From Flavobacteriales bacterium (GTDB taxonomy: Bacteria > Bacteroidota > Bacteroidia > Flavobacteriales_D > Sanyastnellaceae): a DNA stretch of 64,000 bases. Location of the stretch: the NCBI GenBank assembly GCA_002863125.1, contig PKEB01000004.1:150185-214184 (forward strand), in the 5' to 3' direction. Position numbers and translations under genes: made by a program. Within the stretch, counting starts at the first letter, position 1, and each line of letters starts with the position of its first letter. A model generated the notes under the pieces. That model was given only the letters and a program-made list of their open reading frames with translations, was not told where the DNA came from and did not search any database. This document shows positions 44,197 to 53,834 of this stretch, piece after piece.

Positions 44197-45180
44197 TCAG
44201 CTGTTGTACGCCCACTGGAGGTACACGGCTCCCCAAGTGAATCCACCCCCAAAGGCGGCGAGGATAATGTTGTCACCAGCTTTCAATTGAGATTCCCAAT
44301 CGCGCAAACACAATGGAATGGTCGCCGCAGTGGTATTGCCGTATTTCTGGATGTTGATCATCACCTTTTCGGCAGGGAGGCCCATGCGGCGCTGGGTGGC
44401 GTCGATGATGCGCAAATTGGCTTGGTGCGGCACCAACCACGCGACGTCTTCCGGGGCGAGGTTGTTCTGCTGCATGATGTCATAGCTCACGTCCGCCATG
44501 CCCTTGACGGCTGCTTTGAATACCGGCTGGCCATCTTGCGTGATGTAGTGCTCCTTGGCGTCGACCGTGTCGTGCGTGGGCGGATGCAGTGATCCACCGG
44601 CTTTTTGGCGGAGGAAATTGGCGCCTGTTCCGTCTACGTGGAGTTTGTGGTCAATGACTCCGTATTCTTCAGAGGGCTCGAGCAACACAGCCGCGGCGGC
44701 ATCACCAAACAAAATGCAGGTGGTGCGGTCTGTGTAGTCGATGATGGAGCTCATTTTGTCTGCCCCTACAATGACCACCTTTTTGTACCGGCCGCTTTGA
44801 ATGAATTGGGCACCAGTGGTCAGGGCAAAAATGAATCCGGAGCACGCCGCGCTCAAGTCGTATCCCCATGAATTGACTGCCCCCACTTTGTCGGCGATGA
44901 GGTTGGCCGTCGCGGGGAAGTGCATGTCGGCGGTAACGGTAGCGCAAATGATCAAGTCCACCTCCGTCGCGTCGATGCCGCGCTTCTCCAACAATTCCTT
45001 GACGGCTTCTGCGCCCATGTCCGATGTGGCCTTGGTGGGGTCCTTGAGGATCCGGCGCTCTTGGATTCCCGTTCGGGAACGGATCCATTCGTCATTGGTG
45101 TCGACCATCTTTTCGAGGTCGGCGTTGGTCAACACATCATCGGGCAAGTATCCTGCTACGGCAGTAATGGCAGCGCGCAT
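44197..45180 (-). CDS. fabH: 3-oxoacyl-ACP synthase III
   Basis: KAS III starts fatty-acid synthesis by condensing acyl-CoA with malonyl-ACP. The 327-residue protein has the full catalytic triad: Cys113 (LSAACSGFIFAL), His252 (VPHQANLRIID) and Asn282 (YGNTTAAT). The N-terminal NDEWIRSRTGI block is standard. It lies directly upstream of accB-accC on the same strand, though accB has its own promoter. The fabH promoter box is at 45210-45217. Confidence 0.96.
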   Translation of the reverse strand: MRAAITAVAGYLPDDVLTNADLEKMVDTNDEWIRSRTGIQERRILKDPTKATSDMGAEAVKELLEKRGIDATEVDLIICATVTADMHFPATANLIADKVGAVNSWGYDLSAACSGFIFALTTGAQFIQSGRYKKVVIVGADKMSSIIDYTDRTTCILFGDAAAAVLLEPSEEYGVIDHKLHVDGTGANFLRQKAGGSLHPPTHDTVDAKEHYITQDGQPVFKAAVKGMADVSYDIMQQNNLAPEDVAWLVPHQANLRIIDATQRRMGLPAEKVMINIQKYGNTTAATIPLCLRDWESQLKAGDNIILAAFGGGFTWGAVYLQWAYNS

Positions 45181-45209
45181 GGGCTATTGGTTTTGTTACG
45201 AATAGCCGC

Positions 45210-45217
45210 CAAAGATA
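45210..45217 (-). promoter_or_regulatory. TAnnTTTG promoter box of fabH
   Basis: The minus strand reads TATCTTTG, an exact match, 29 bases before the fabH ATG at 45180. Confidence 0.6.
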
Positions 45218-45287
45218 GCGGGTGGAATCATGCGAAAAAGGGCTTTTTTTCCCGGAATTCCGGTGAAAATGTGGAAGAATGGCATAA

Positions 45288-45314
45288 AAAAAGGAGGCGC
45301 TGGGCCTCCTTTTT
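45288..45314 (-). terminator. Intrinsic terminator of the DUF177-rpmF operon
   Basis: AAAAAGGAGGC and GCCTCCTTTTT form an 11-bp stem around a 5-base loop. On the minus strand it is followed by a seven-base T run, so it ends the rpmF transcript before fabH. A second small hairpin, TGGCCG-CGAA-CGGCCA (45323-45338), precedes it in the 3' untranslated region. Confidence 0.82.
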
Positions 45315-45361
45315 GGTAGTTCTGGCCGCGAACGGCCAATACTGACATCAAATCGTTTGGG

Positions 45362-45550
45362 TTAGGCTTCCGCCTTTTCCATCACCACTTTGCCTTTGTA
45401 GTACAACTTTCCTTCGTGCCAGTGGGCGCGGTGGAAGAGGTGGGGTTGGCCAGTGGTTGGGCATGCAGCTACCTGAGGTGCTGTCAGTGCGTCATGTGCG
45501 CGGCGCTTGCGCGTGCGGGCCTTACTTTGGCGTCGTTTGGGATGTGCCAT
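45362..45550 (-). CDS. rpmF: 50S ribosomal protein L32 (zinc-less type)
   Basis: The 62-residue protein begins [19 protein letters not shown], the diagnostic L32 N-terminus. The C-terminal half reads [28 protein letters not shown]. Only one Cys of the classical four-Cys zinc ribbon remains, as in other Bacteroidota L32 proteins. It follows the DUF177 gene by 7 bases, the common YceD-L32 pairing. Confidence 0.96.
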   Translation of the reverse strand: MAHPKRRQSKARTRKRRAHDALTAPQVAACPTTGQPHLFHRAHWHEGKLYYKGKVVMEKAEA

Positions 45551-45557
45551 GATGGTA

Positions 45558-46103
45558 TTATTTCAAGTCTTTCAATGCATTCCAACGCGGGTCAATTCCG
45601 TCGTTCTCATCCGTTCCCCCATCGTCCGATGACCCATCCGGTTCGGCCGAAGTTGTTCCGCCACCATTCAAATACGCCGTCATCGCAGGATCACATTGGT
45701 CTTCGGATGCGTGGAGCCTGCGCGAGGGCAGGTGCAAATGCATCCATTCGAAGATGGGCTGGCTGAGGTCCAGTTCGTGGCACTCGGGGCCCAATGTCCA
45801 AATCTCTTCTTCGGTATTCGTCGACTCGCCGAGTTGAACCACCAGGCGCTCGTCAAATGCGAGGGGGATTTGAACATCACCAAGGCATCGGTCGCAGGGA
45901 AGGATTGCGTGGCCCTCAAAGCGCACAATGCAATCCATTTTCGAGCCGAGCTTGTCAATGGTCACTTCTGCTTCACCGCTGATTTGATCGGTTTCAGAAG
46001 AGGGAAAAGATTCAAAGAACAACGAATCCACCTCCATTTGGAAGTCGTGTTGACCGGGCTTCAGTCCCACGAACGGGATACGAAAGGGTGCCAAGTGATC
46101 CAC
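45558..46103 (-). CDS. DUF177 / YceD-family protein
   Basis: YceD proteins are linked to 23S rRNA accumulation and nearly always sit next to rpmF, as here. The 181-residue product has the family Cys pair in [15 protein letters not shown] and an acidic C-terminus. The frame is open to 46181, but a promoter box at 46126-46133 lies within the extra codons. A GTG start at 46103 gives [19 protein letters not shown], matching the usual N-terminus position for position. Confidence 0.9.
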   Translation of the reverse strand: MDHLAPFRIPFVGLKPGQHDFQMEVDSLFFESFPSSETDQISGEAEVTIDKLGSKMDCIVRFEGHAILPCDRCLGDVQIPLAFDERLVVQLGESTNTEEEIWTLGPECHELDLSQPIFEWMHLHLPSRRLHASEDQCDPAMTAYLNGGGTTSAEPDGSSDDGGTDENDGIDPRWNALKDLK

Positions 46104-46125
46104 AACCTCCTCATTTTGGGGAGTG

Positions 46126-46133
46126 CAAAGGTA
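46126..46133 (-). promoter_or_regulatory. TAnnTTTG promoter box of the DUF177-rpmF operon
   Basis: The minus strand reads TACCTTTG, an exact match, 22 bases before the GTG start at 46103. It excludes the longer upstream frame. Confidence 0.6.
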
Positions 46134-46196
46134 GTCACAACAACTCGATTGAACAAATTTCAATTGCGGGCCACTTTGCAACCGACCGGAACGGGC

Positions 46197-47264
46197 TCAG
46201 TAGCGCTCTTTCCGCTTGGGTGGAGCGATCTCGAGGGGGTTCGCCGTCAACTCGCGGTATGCGATGCGGTTGAACCGAATGTCCCGGGCCATGAAGATGG
46301 CTGCACGCAACGAATCGGGACTGGCGATGCCTTGTCCAGCAATATCAAAACCCGTTCCGTGGTCCGGGCTGGTGCGCACGATGGGCAGGCCCGCTGTGAA
46401 ATTCACGCCGTTTCCGAAGCTCAGCGCCTTGAACGGTCCGAGCCCTTGGTCGTGGTACATGGCCAACACTCCATCGAATTGTTTGTGCGTGCCGGCACCA
46501 AAAAATCCGTCTGCCGGGTAAGGCCCCATTACAAACTTGCCTTTCGCACTGAGGTCCTTGATGGCCGGTGCGATGATGCGTTTTTCTTCATCACCCGTCA
46601 GTCCGTTGTCGCTCGCATGGGGATTCAGGCCGAGTACCGCAATGCGCGGCTGGGCAATGCCAAAATCGCGCATGAGGGAATCGTGCATCAACCGCGCTTT
46701 GGCTTTGATCAAATCCGGATTGAGCAAGGCCGAGACGTCTTTCAGGGCGACATGTCCGGTGCACATTCCCACCCGCAGGTCGCCAGAGACCAAGAGCATG
46801 AGGACTTCATCGACGTTGGCAAAGTCCGCGAGGTATTCGGTGTGTCCGGGGTGTTTGAACGCCCCTTGGCGCATGGCCTCCTTGTGAATGGGCAACGTGA
46901 CCAAGACGTCGACTTTCGTGCTCGCCAGGTCATTGACAACCGTTTCCAATGCGCTCATCGCAAAGGCGCCTGCAGCGCCGTCGACTTGGCCCCATTGGAT
47001 GTCCCACGGCTCCTCTTGAATGTTCACCACATTGACTTGGTCGGCCTTCGCCTTGTCGGCCCCTTCCACAACGGCCCAATTGACCTCGGGTTCGCCGGCC
47101 TTCTCAATGGCGGCTTCAATCAAATTGGGCGTACCGTAGAATACGGGCGTTGCTTCCCGGAACATGCGGTTGTCTTGGAACACCTTGACGAGGATTTCAG
47201 CGCCAATCCCGTTGGGGTCGCCGCAACTGAATCCGATGGTTGTTGGTTTTTTTTTGGAAGCCAT
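46197..47264 (-). CDS. pdxA: 4-hydroxythreonine-4-phosphate dehydrogenase
   Basis: This NAD-dependent, metal-requiring enzyme oxidises 4-hydroxythreonine-4-phosphate in DXP-dependent pyridoxal phosphate synthesis. The 355-residue protein (ATG 47264) has FSCGDPNGIGAEI at the N-terminus, PIHKEAMRQGAFKHPGHTEYLAD with a metal His, LNPHASDNGLTGDEE, and YHDQGLGPFK with a second metal His. GTSPD-type residues near the end read RTSPDHGTGFDIAG. It has its own promoter box and is divergent from the T9SS protein gene. Confidence 0.95.
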   Translation of the reverse strand: MASKKKPTTIGFSCGDPNGIGAEILVKVFQDNRMFREATPVFYGTPNLIEAAIEKAGEPEVNWAVVEGADKAKADQVNVVNIQEEPWDIQWGQVDGAAGAFAMSALETVVNDLASTKVDVLVTLPIHKEAMRQGAFKHPGHTEYLADFANVDEVLMLLVSGDLRVGMCTGHVALKDVSALLNPDLIKAKARLMHDSLMRDFGIAQPRIAVLGLNPHASDNGLTGDEEKRIIAPAIKDLSAKGKFVMGPYPADGFFGAGTHKQFDGVLAMYHDQGLGPFKALSFGNGVNFTAGLPIVRTSPDHGTGFDIAGQGIASPDSLRAAIFMARDIRFNRIAYRELTANPLEIAPPKRKERY

Positions 47265-47273
47265 TCGTGGGCG

Positions 47274-47281
47274 CAAAGTTA
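47274..47281 (-). promoter_or_regulatory. TAnnTTTG promoter box of pdxA
   Basis: The minus strand reads TAACTTTG, an exact match, ending 9 bases before the ATG at 47264. The mRNA leader would be only a few bases long. Confidence 0.55.
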
Positions 47282-47314
47282 ACGGTTGGCTTCCTTGTCC
47301 TAACTTGCATCAAG

Positions 47315-49990
47315 ATGGTTTTTCAACGGTTTTTCGCGCGGACATTTCTGCTGCTGTTGCCCCTCTTTTTCGGGGCGTCACCAGCGCATGCAACGCACAA
47401 CCGGGCCGGTGAGATTACCTACACGCACGTGGAGGGGTTGACCTATGAAATCCTCATCACAACCTACACCAAAACCAGCGCTCCGGCCGACCGGCCTTGG
47501 CTGTATTTGTACTGGGGGGACGAGGTGGATGAACCCATTGACAGCCTCGAACGGGAAACCGTCCAGTTGCTGCCCGACGACATCCAGATCAACCGCTACC
47601 GTGGCAATCATACGTATGGCGGGCCGGGCATTTTTGAAATTAGGGTGGAGGATCCCAACCGCAACCAGGGCGTGCTTAACATTCCGGGCTCTGTCGATGT
47701 TCCGTTCTCCATCAGCACGTTGTTGATCATTGACCCGTTAGCCGGGCACAACAATTCGGTCCAGCTGTTGAACCCGGCGCAACAAAACGCCTGCTTGTTC
47801 CAGCCGTGGATTCACAACCCCGGCGCCCACGATCCCGACGGGGACCTGCTCACATATGACCTCGTCCCGTGCCGGGGATTTGACTCCGACATCATTCCGG
47901 ATTATGTGCCACCGGATGAAGTGAGTCCTGCCGATGACAGTTTCACCATTGATGCCGATTATGGCGATGTGGTGTGGGATGTTCCGCAGATAGCGGGCAT
48001 CTACAACGTCGCCCTGCGCATCCAGGAATGGCGCGACGTAGACGGAGTGCTGATCAAGGTGGGGGAAGTGGTACGCGACATGCAGATTACCGTGGAATCC
48101 TGCACGAATCAGCCGCCGGAGATTGCCAATATCCCCGATACCTGTGTGGTGGCAGGTAGTTTCCTGTCGTTTTTGGTCAATGCTTCGGATCCCGACGGAG
48201 ACAACATGGACCTGGATGCCATCGGAGGCCCAATTTCCGAAGTGGAAAACGCGGCCAATTTCTCCGATCTCGGTGCCGGAATCGGCCAATTCGTGTGGTC
48301 CCCAGAGTGCACAGAAGTTCGGGAAGCGCCCTACCAAGTCGTGGTGCGCGCCGAAGACAACAGCGGACAAGTGCAATTGATGGATTTGGAGACCTTTCAA
48401 ATCCGGGTGGTCGCACCGCCTGCTGAAATGACCGCAGCGGAACCGGTCGGTAATGCCATTCTCTTGGAGTGGAATGCACACGAATGCACCGGAGAATTGC
48501 CCGGCTGGAAGTCCTCCGCGGGCCGCTACCACATCTACCGCCGGGTGGATTCGCTCGACTGGACACCTCATTCGTGCGAGACGGGTATCCCCGACACCTA
48601 CGGCTTTACCTTCCTCGGAAAGGTTGAAGGATTGGACAATACCGCGTACATCGATGACGACTTGCTCTCTTTTGGGGCAACGTACTGTTACCGCGTGGTC
48701 ACAGCGTGGCCGGGCAGTGGGGAGTCCATTGCGAGCAACGAGGTTTGTGCGACGATCCGGAAGGACGTGCCCGTCATCACTCGCGCGTCCGTTGAAGCAA
48801 CGGATGAGGCGAACGGATCCGTGGAGCTGCGCTGGTCGCCGCCCACGGATGCCGACACGGTGGTTTTCCCAGGGCCATACCGGTATCAGGTGTGGGGCGG
48901 TGCTGAGGGAGACTCGGGGCTGGACCTGTTGCACGAGACTGCACCAGGCCCCTACCTCAATGCACCGGATACGGCATGGGTTCACGAAGGCATCGACACC
49001 CAGACCCGCAGTTGGGTGTACCGGGTGGAATGCGTGAGCGCGACGGGCGAAATGGGCATGTCTGCTCCGGCTGAGACCCCTTGGTTGGCGCTGGAACCCA
49101 ACGACAATGCTTTGACACTTACCATCTCGGGTTCGTTCCCCTGGTGGGTTGACGCGTACGACATCTACCGAGAGGGCGATGCAGGATTCGAGTGGCTCGC
49201 GACCACGAGCGCCCCGACCTATACTGATACGGGACTGGTCAACAACCGCACTTACTGCTACCGCGTCGAGACGATTGGGCACTACGACGGGGACGCACTT
49301 CCTGGACCGCTATTGAATTGGAGCCAACGTGCGTGCGCCAAGCCGTTTGATTATACACCGCCCTGCCCACCTGATTTTGCAATGGAATCGGATTGCGTGG
49401 AAGAGCAAAACGAGCTGGCGTGGAGCAACATCGCCGGTTGTGCTGACGATGTCATGGCGTACCAATTGTACTGGGCACCGACGCTCGGGGACACCTTGCG
49501 GCCGGTCGAAATTTTCAGCGACCCCGAACAATTGACCTATACCTGGAATGAGCAGGGCGAGCGCGGAACGATAGCCGGGTGTTTTGCCGTCACTGCGTTG
49601 GACAGTTTGCAGCCTGGACCGGATGGAACGCTGCGTCGAAACGAAAGCGCGCTGAGCGACACGCTGTGTGCAGACAACTGCCCGTTTTACTTTTTGCCCA
49701 ATGTGTTCACGCCGAACCTCGATCAGGTGAACGATACGTTCCGGGCCTTTCCGTGGAAATTCATCGACTCGGTGGACGTGCGCATCTACAACCGCTTGGG
49801 GGAAGAGGTATACCAAACAAACGATCCCGACATAAACTGGAATGGCATGCACAAGGATGGGCGGATGTGCGCGGACGGGGTGTACTACTGCACCGCCCGG
49901 GTGTGGACGATCCGGCTGGTGGGCTTGGTCGAAGAGCGGTTCAGCGGTGAACTTCACTTGATGGGAGGTGTTGCACCCCTGAGCGAATAA
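47315..49990 (+). CDS. T9SS type B sorting domain protein with fibronectin-like repeats
   Basis: This large secreted protein has 891 residues. The signal peptide covers about residues 1-27 (FFARTFLLLLPLFFGASPAHA). Several Ig/Fn3-like beta domains follow, with PVGNAILLEWNAHE, SVELRWSPPTDAD and TYCYRVE-type strands. The last 90 or so residues form the type B (CHU_C, gliding-motility-associated) sorting domain: FLPNVFTPNLDQVNDTFR, VRIYNRLGEEVYQT, WNGMHKDGR and DGVYYC. It should be exported by type IX secretion and attached to the surface or released. Its binding target is unknown. ATG 47315 is chosen over an earlier frame that overlaps pdxA. Confidence 0.92.
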   Translation: MVFQRFFARTFLLLLPLFFGASPAHATHNRAGEITYTHVEGLTYEILITTYTKTSAPADRPWLYLYWGDEVDEPIDSLERETVQLLPDDIQINRYRGNHTYGGPGIFEIRVEDPNRNQGVLNIPGSVDVPFSISTLLIIDPLAGHNNSVQLLNPAQQNACLFQPWIHNPGAHDPDGDLLTYDLVPCRGFDSDIIPDYVPPDEVSPADDSFTIDADYGDVVWDVPQIAGIYNVALRIQEWRDVDGVLIKVGEVVRDMQITVESCTNQPPEIANIPDTCVVAGSFLSFLVNASDPDGDNMDLDAIGGPISEVENAANFSDLGAGIGQFVWSPECTEVREAPYQVVVRAEDNSGQVQLMDLETFQIRVVAPPAEMTAAEPVGNAILLEWNAHECTGELPGWKSSAGRYHIYRRVDSLDWTPHSCETGIPDTYGFTFLGKVEGLDNTAYIDDDLLSFGATYCYRVVTAWPGSGESIASNEVCATIRKDVPVITRASVEATDEANGSVELRWSPPTDADTVVFPGPYRYQVWGGAEGDSGLDLLHETAPGPYLNAPDTAWVHEGIDTQTRSWVYRVECVSATGEMGMSAPAETPWLALEPNDNALTLTISGSFPWWVDAYDIYREGDAGFEWLATTSAPTYTDTGLVNNRTYCYRVETIGHYDGDALPGPLLNWSQRACAKPFDYTPPCPPDFAMESDCVEEQNELAWSNIAGCADDVMAYQLYWAPTLGDTLRPVEIFSDPEQLTYTWNEQGERGTIAGCFAVTALDSLQPGPDGTLRRNESALSDTLCADNCPFYFLPNVFTPNLDQVNDTFRAFPWKFIDSVDVRIYNRLGEEVYQTNDPDINWNGMHKDGRMCADGVYYCTARVWTIRLVGLVEERFSGELHLMGGVAPLSE

Positions 49991-49991
49991 C

Positions 49992-50588
49992 ATGTTTACA
50001 GGAATCATAGAGCAAAACGGCCGAATCGAACAGGTGGAGCGCGAAGGGACCAACGTCCACTTCACCGTTTCAGCCCCGTTCGCAAGCGAGTTGCAGGTCG
50101 ACCAAAGCGTGGCGCACGATGGCGTCTGCTTGACGGTCGTGAAATTGGCCCCGGGTTCATACGTGGTGACGGCCATTCAAGAGACCATGGACCGAACGAG
50201 TTTGGGCCAGTGGAAGGAAGGCCATGTGGTCAACTTGGAGCGCTGTACGCAACTCGGTGGGCGCCTCGACGGTCACCTCGTTCAGGGGCACGTGGATACC
50301 ACAGCGACGTTGCGTCAGGTCCGTGATGCCGACGGCAGTTGGGTGCTGGAGTTTGCCCACGAAGCGCATCCCGAATTCGTCACAGTGCCCAAAGGCTCCA
50401 TCACCGTCAACGGCATCAGCTTGACCGTCGTGGATTCCATGCCCGATGGCTTTAGCGTGGCCATCATTCCCTACACGTGGGAACACACCAACCTCCATAC
50501 GCTCCAGCCGGGTGACCGCGTCAATTTGGAATTCGATGTGATCGGAAAGTACGTGGCCCGGATGCTCAGTCAGCAAGGGCGGATTTAG
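49992..50588 (+). CDS. ribE: Riboflavin synthase, alpha chain
   Basis: This enzyme dismutates two 6,7-dimethyl-8-ribityllumazines to riboflavin. The 198-residue protein has two lumazine-binding barrel repeats. The first starts [13 protein letters not shown] and includes [11 protein letters not shown]; the second has [13 protein letters not shown] and [13 protein letters not shown]. The start codon lies one base after the previous stop. The 3' end overlaps the convergent lptB gene by 23 bases. Confidence 0.95.
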   Translation: MFTGIIEQNGRIEQVEREGTNVHFTVSAPFASELQVDQSVAHDGVCLTVVKLAPGSYVVTAIQETMDRTSLGQWKEGHVVNLERCTQLGGRLDGHLVQGHVDTTATLRQVRDADGSWVLEFAHEAHPEFVTVPKGSITVNGISLTVVDSMPDGFSVAIIPYTWEHTNLHTLQPGDRVNLEFDVIGKYVARMLSQQGRI

Positions 50589-51330
50589 AGCGCAGCACAA
50601 AATTCTGCCCCAAGTACACCCGCCGCACTTGTTCGTCCGAGGCCAACTCTTCTGCGGTCCCGTGCTTGAGGATGCGGCCTTCAAATAGCAAATACGCCCG
50701 GTCGGTGATGTGCAAGGTCTCCTGCACGTTGTGGTCGGTGATGAGGATGCCGATGCCGCGCAAGCGCAGCTTTTCGACGATGCGCTGGATGTCCTCCACC
50801 GCGATGGGGTCGACCCCGGCAAACGGTTCGTCGAGTAGGATGAATTGTGGATCCGTTGCCAGTGCCCGCGCAATTTCCGTCCTCCGGCGTTCGCCGCCGC
50901 TCAGCACGTCGCCGTTGGACTGGCGGACCTTCTCCAGACCGAATTCGCGGATCAACTCCTCGAGCCGGTCTTTCTGCTCGGATTTGGACAGCGGTTGCAA
51001 TTCGAGGATGGCCATGATGTTGTCCTCCACCGTGAGCTTTCGAAAAACCGAGGCTTCCTGCGGCAGGTATCCGATTCCCATTCGCCCGCGCTTGTACATA
51101 GGCAGGTCCGTGACCTCTTGGCCGTTGACGAAGACCCGACCCGCATCCGGTTGCACCAAGCCGACGACGGCGTAAAAGCTGGTTGTCTTGCCCGCACCGT
51201 TTGGTCCGAGCAGGCCCACCACTTCACCGGGGTTGACCTCAAGGGACACACCGTCGACCACCCGGCGTTTGCCGTATTGCTTCACCAATCCTTCTGCGCG
51301 CAGGGTGGCTGGGGTGTCGGCTGTTTTCAT
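50566..51330 (-). CDS. lptB: LPS export ABC transporter ATP-binding protein
   Basis: This ATPase powers the Lpt bridge that carries lipopolysaccharide from the inner to the outer membrane. The 254-residue protein has Walker [10 protein letters not shown] (residues 42-50), the LptB-typical [20 protein letters not shown] loop, the signature LSGGERRR, Walker [12 protein letters not shown] and the switch TDHNVQETL. Its promoter box abuts the ATG. The other lpt genes are not in this window. Confidence 0.95.
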   Translation of the reverse strand: MKTADTPATLRAEGLVKQYGKRRVVDGVSLEVNPGEVVGLLGPNGAGKTTSFYAVVGLVQPDAGRVFVNGQEVTDLPMYKRGRMGIGYLPQEASVFRKLTVEDNIMAILELQPLSKSEQKDRLEELIREFGLEKVRQSNGDVLSGGERRRTEIARALATDPQFILLDEPFAGVDPIAVEDIQRIVEKLRLRGIGILITDHNVQETLHITDRAYLLFEGRILKHGTAEELASDEQVRRVYLGQNFVLRSKSALAD

Positions 51331-51334
51331 GGGT

Positions 51335-51342
51335 CAAAAATA
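51335..51342 (-). promoter_or_regulatory. TAnnTTTG box abutting lptB
   Basis: The minus strand reads TATTTTTG, ACCC, ATG. The 4-base gap implies a leaderless lptB mRNA. Confidence 0.6.
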
Positions 51343-51356
51343 AGGACGCTGCCGTG

Positions 51357-53834
51357 TCAAATGCCTACCGAGAATCCAAGTCGAATACCTCGGCTGGCCG
51401 GATCCGCCAAAGGCAGGTCGGTGCGCCACACCCCATCAACGCGCAAAACACCGAAGATGTTTTCCAAGCCGACGCTGCATTCGGAGTAGACCCCGTTGAG
51501 TCCTGTGGTTTCTTCCGGCAGTTCCAACAATGCTTCATGGCGTGAGTCCCAGTTGCCGGCGATGCCTTTTACCCCGATTACTTCGCGCAGTTCAAGCCGC
51601 CGGAGCAAGGGCATGTGATTGAAAAGAATGCCCTCCCCGTGCCACTCGACGTTGGCGCTGACCCATTCGTCGGTTACCTGCTCGAACAGGCGCAGCATGT
51701 TGAATGCCTCCTCCGTCATGAAAAATGTCCCGCTTGCCGGCACGACTTCCATCAACGGGAAAGGCGCCGTACCGAAATACTTTCCTGCAGTGGCGAGCCA
51801 TTCCATTCGGCCCCACCACCCCAAGCGGACTTCATCGAAGGCTTCCAAGGTGCACCGGGTGTAATTGTACTGCGATCCGAGCACGTTGGGCATGGCCCAG
51901 GTGACGGTCGCGTCCAGCACGGGCCATTCCGTTCCCAAGCTGCGCCTAACGAATTCCCCGCCGATGAACCGTTCGCCTTTCGCAAACCGCAGGGCGCCCG
52001 TGGCTTCGGTGGTAATCAAGCGCTCGATGGGCAGCCCCGTTTGAGGGTTGAGAAAGTTCCATTCGCCTCGACCTCCGACCCGGCGGTGTCGCCATTCGAA
52101 CAACACTGTGAACCCGGCGCCGAATTCATGCATAATCGACGCCTCGCTTCTGAAGACTTCCGATAGCAGGTTGACGGTGTCGGTGCGCAGCACTGAGGTA
52201 AATGCTTCGCCCTGCTCCAACAGGCCGACCATGCCGAATTGCTCGATGTCGTGTTTGATTTCGAAAAACGCCTCTGTTCGGGGTGTCTTGCGGAAGATGA
52301 GGTCAGCCGCGACACCTGCTTTCCAGCGTCGGTCGTAGGTGCCATACGCGGCGAACACCGAAGGCATGAACCGGGTGCTGAAGGCATTGGACGTTTGAAG
52401 GTCCAAACGGAAGCGGTTGCCTTCGGTGGGGTTTCGGGTATAGGCTGACCACCACGCACCGACTTCAAGGGGTCCCGCCAGCACAAAGCCCGATCCGAGG
52501 AAGTATCCGGCGCTTTTGACGAACCTCCACTGGGGGAGGGACATGACGGAGTCGGTCATTTCGAAAATACCGGCTTCGGTGTCCAACAAAGGCACCGTCC
52601 GCATGCGGTTCCACTGGGCATCGGTTCGCAGGATGGCGAGCGAATCGAAGGTCATGCTGCGCCCTTTGGCGAGTGCGGTGTCTTGGCCGGCCTCAGACCA
52701 GCGTTGCTCAGAAATGGAGCTGGTGCGACGGAGGTAGGCCCCAAACGATCGCTTGGCGATGCTCATGTCGAACACCACCGAGTCCGCATCGAGCATCCAT
52801 CGGCTTTTTCCATACTCCCCGGGGACCATCCGGTAGGATTGGGACCATTGCATGCCCCGGACAAAATTGATGTTCGCCGATGGGCTCAGTTGGGCTTCCA
52901 CACGCGCCAATCCCATGGTCAAGGTGTCCACCCACATTTCCCCCTCAAAGGTCATTTCGCCCTTTCGCCGTGGCATAAACGCCATGTGAAAGGTGCTGCG
53001 CCCGTGGTAATCGAGGGTGTCGAGGATGTAAAATCGATAATGCGCATTGGCCCGGTCGTGCAGTGGAGAAGTGAACACCCGATCGAGCATCAGCAACTGG
53101 TTTTCGTAGAGGTTGATTTCCGGAAAACGGCTGTTCATGGAAGCCGCAGCCAGGTCCCCGCCCGAACCGAAATCCCCGCTGACTTGGGAGGCCAGTACGT
53201 GGGTGGTTTTTCGCTTGGGCTGTGTTTGCCATTCCTCGTCCGCGATGATTTCTCCAAACACCACAGGCAACGCGCTTCGGTTGTCGTTGTGGTGCATGTA
53301 GTCAAACACGAACCCAAACGGTCCCCAATACCACGCGTCGGCTTGGTCCGCTTCAATGTCATTGAAGTCGACTTCAATCCGGGTGTGGGTGCGCTGCCAA
53401 CCGGCGGATAACGTGGCGGGGTTATTCGAAGGCTTGGCTTCGATGATGCGCTGCATGAGCGGTTTGGCCGGATTTTCTTCTTTTCGATTGGGCCGCACTT
53501 CTGCTGCCCCAAGGTCAAAGGCGCGCGGCTCGAGGCTGATGTTGATCTGTTGCGAAATGCCGCGGACCACGGCAAATGATTGCGAGGCATACCCCAGAAA
53601 CGTCACCAACAAGCGGCCTGGACGGTCAGCAGTTGCGAGAATGTACTGGCCTTGCGCATCCGTAATGGTGCCGTTTTCTCCCGAACCAAGGACAACGTTG
53701 ACATACGGTAGGGCCTCGCCCGTGAGGGCGTCGAACACCCGTCCACGCACCTCCGTAACCTGGGCAGAGCTCAACGTTGCTGTGAGCACGAGGGCTGCGA
53801 AAGCCGACGCCAGGCGAAGGGCAGGGTTACGCAT
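51357..53834 (-). CDS. DUF5686 family protein with CarboxypepD_reg-like domain
   Basis: This exported outer-membrane protein of 825 residues from ATG 53834 has a signal peptide (MRNPALRLASAFAALVLTA, cleavage near SSAQ). A CarboxypepD_reg-like Ig domain (residues about 25-105: GRVFDALTGEALPYVNVVLG, GQYILATADRPGRLLVTFLGY) follows. The long DUF5686 body is rich in alternating aromatic strands suggestive of a barrel. Its start overlaps tatC by 8 bases. Family function is unknown; the plug-like Ig domain resembles those of TonB-dependent proteins. Confidence 0.88.
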   Translation of the reverse strand: MRNPALRLASAFAALVLTATLSSAQVTEVRGRVFDALTGEALPYVNVVLGSGENGTITDAQGQYILATADRPGRLLVTFLGYASQSFAVVRGISQQINISLEPRAFDLGAAEVRPNRKEENPAKPLMQRIIEAKPSNNPATLSAGWQRTHTRIEVDFNDIEADQADAWYWGPFGFVFDYMHHNDNRSALPVVFGEIIADEEWQTQPKRKTTHVLASQVSGDFGSGGDLAAASMNSRFPEINLYENQLLMLDRVFTSPLHDRANAHYRFYILDTLDYHGRSTFHMAFMPRRKGEMTFEGEMWVDTLTMGLARVEAQLSPSANINFVRGMQWSQSYRMVPGEYGKSRWMLDADSVVFDMSIAKRSFGAYLRRTSSISEQRWSEAGQDTALAKGRSMTFDSLAILRTDAQWNRMRTVPLLDTEAGIFEMTDSVMSLPQWRFVKSAGYFLGSGFVLAGPLEVGAWWSAYTRNPTEGNRFRLDLQTSNAFSTRFMPSVFAAYGTYDRRWKAGVAADLIFRKTPRTEAFFEIKHDIEQFGMVGLLEQGEAFTSVLRTDTVNLLSEVFRSEASIMHEFGAGFTVLFEWRHRRVGGRGEWNFLNPQTGLPIERLITTEATGALRFAKGERFIGGEFVRRSLGTEWPVLDATVTWAMPNVLGSQYNYTRCTLEAFDEVRLGWWGRMEWLATAGKYFGTAPFPLMEVVPASGTFFMTEEAFNMLRLFEQVTDEWVSANVEWHGEGILFNHMPLLRRLELREVIGVKGIAGNWDSRHEALLELPEETTGLNGVYSECSVGLENIFGVLRVDGVWRTDLPLADPASRGIRLGFSVGI

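Noticed and set aside
45323..45338. The TGGCCG-CGAA-CGGCCA hairpin as a riboswitch or separate RNA
   Set aside because: It is a simple 6-bp tetraloop hairpin in the rpmF 3' untranslated region just before the terminator; nothing suggests ligand binding.
45696..47282. A 528-codon plus-strand frame across DUF177 and pdxA
   Set aside because: It is the reverse shadow of pdxA and the DUF177 gene; its product has no family features and would abolish the promoter logic of both.
47738..49282. A 514-codon minus-strand frame inside the T9SS protein gene
   Set aside because: It is antisense to a gene with a clear signal peptide and sorting domain, and the composition is typical of a shadow frame.
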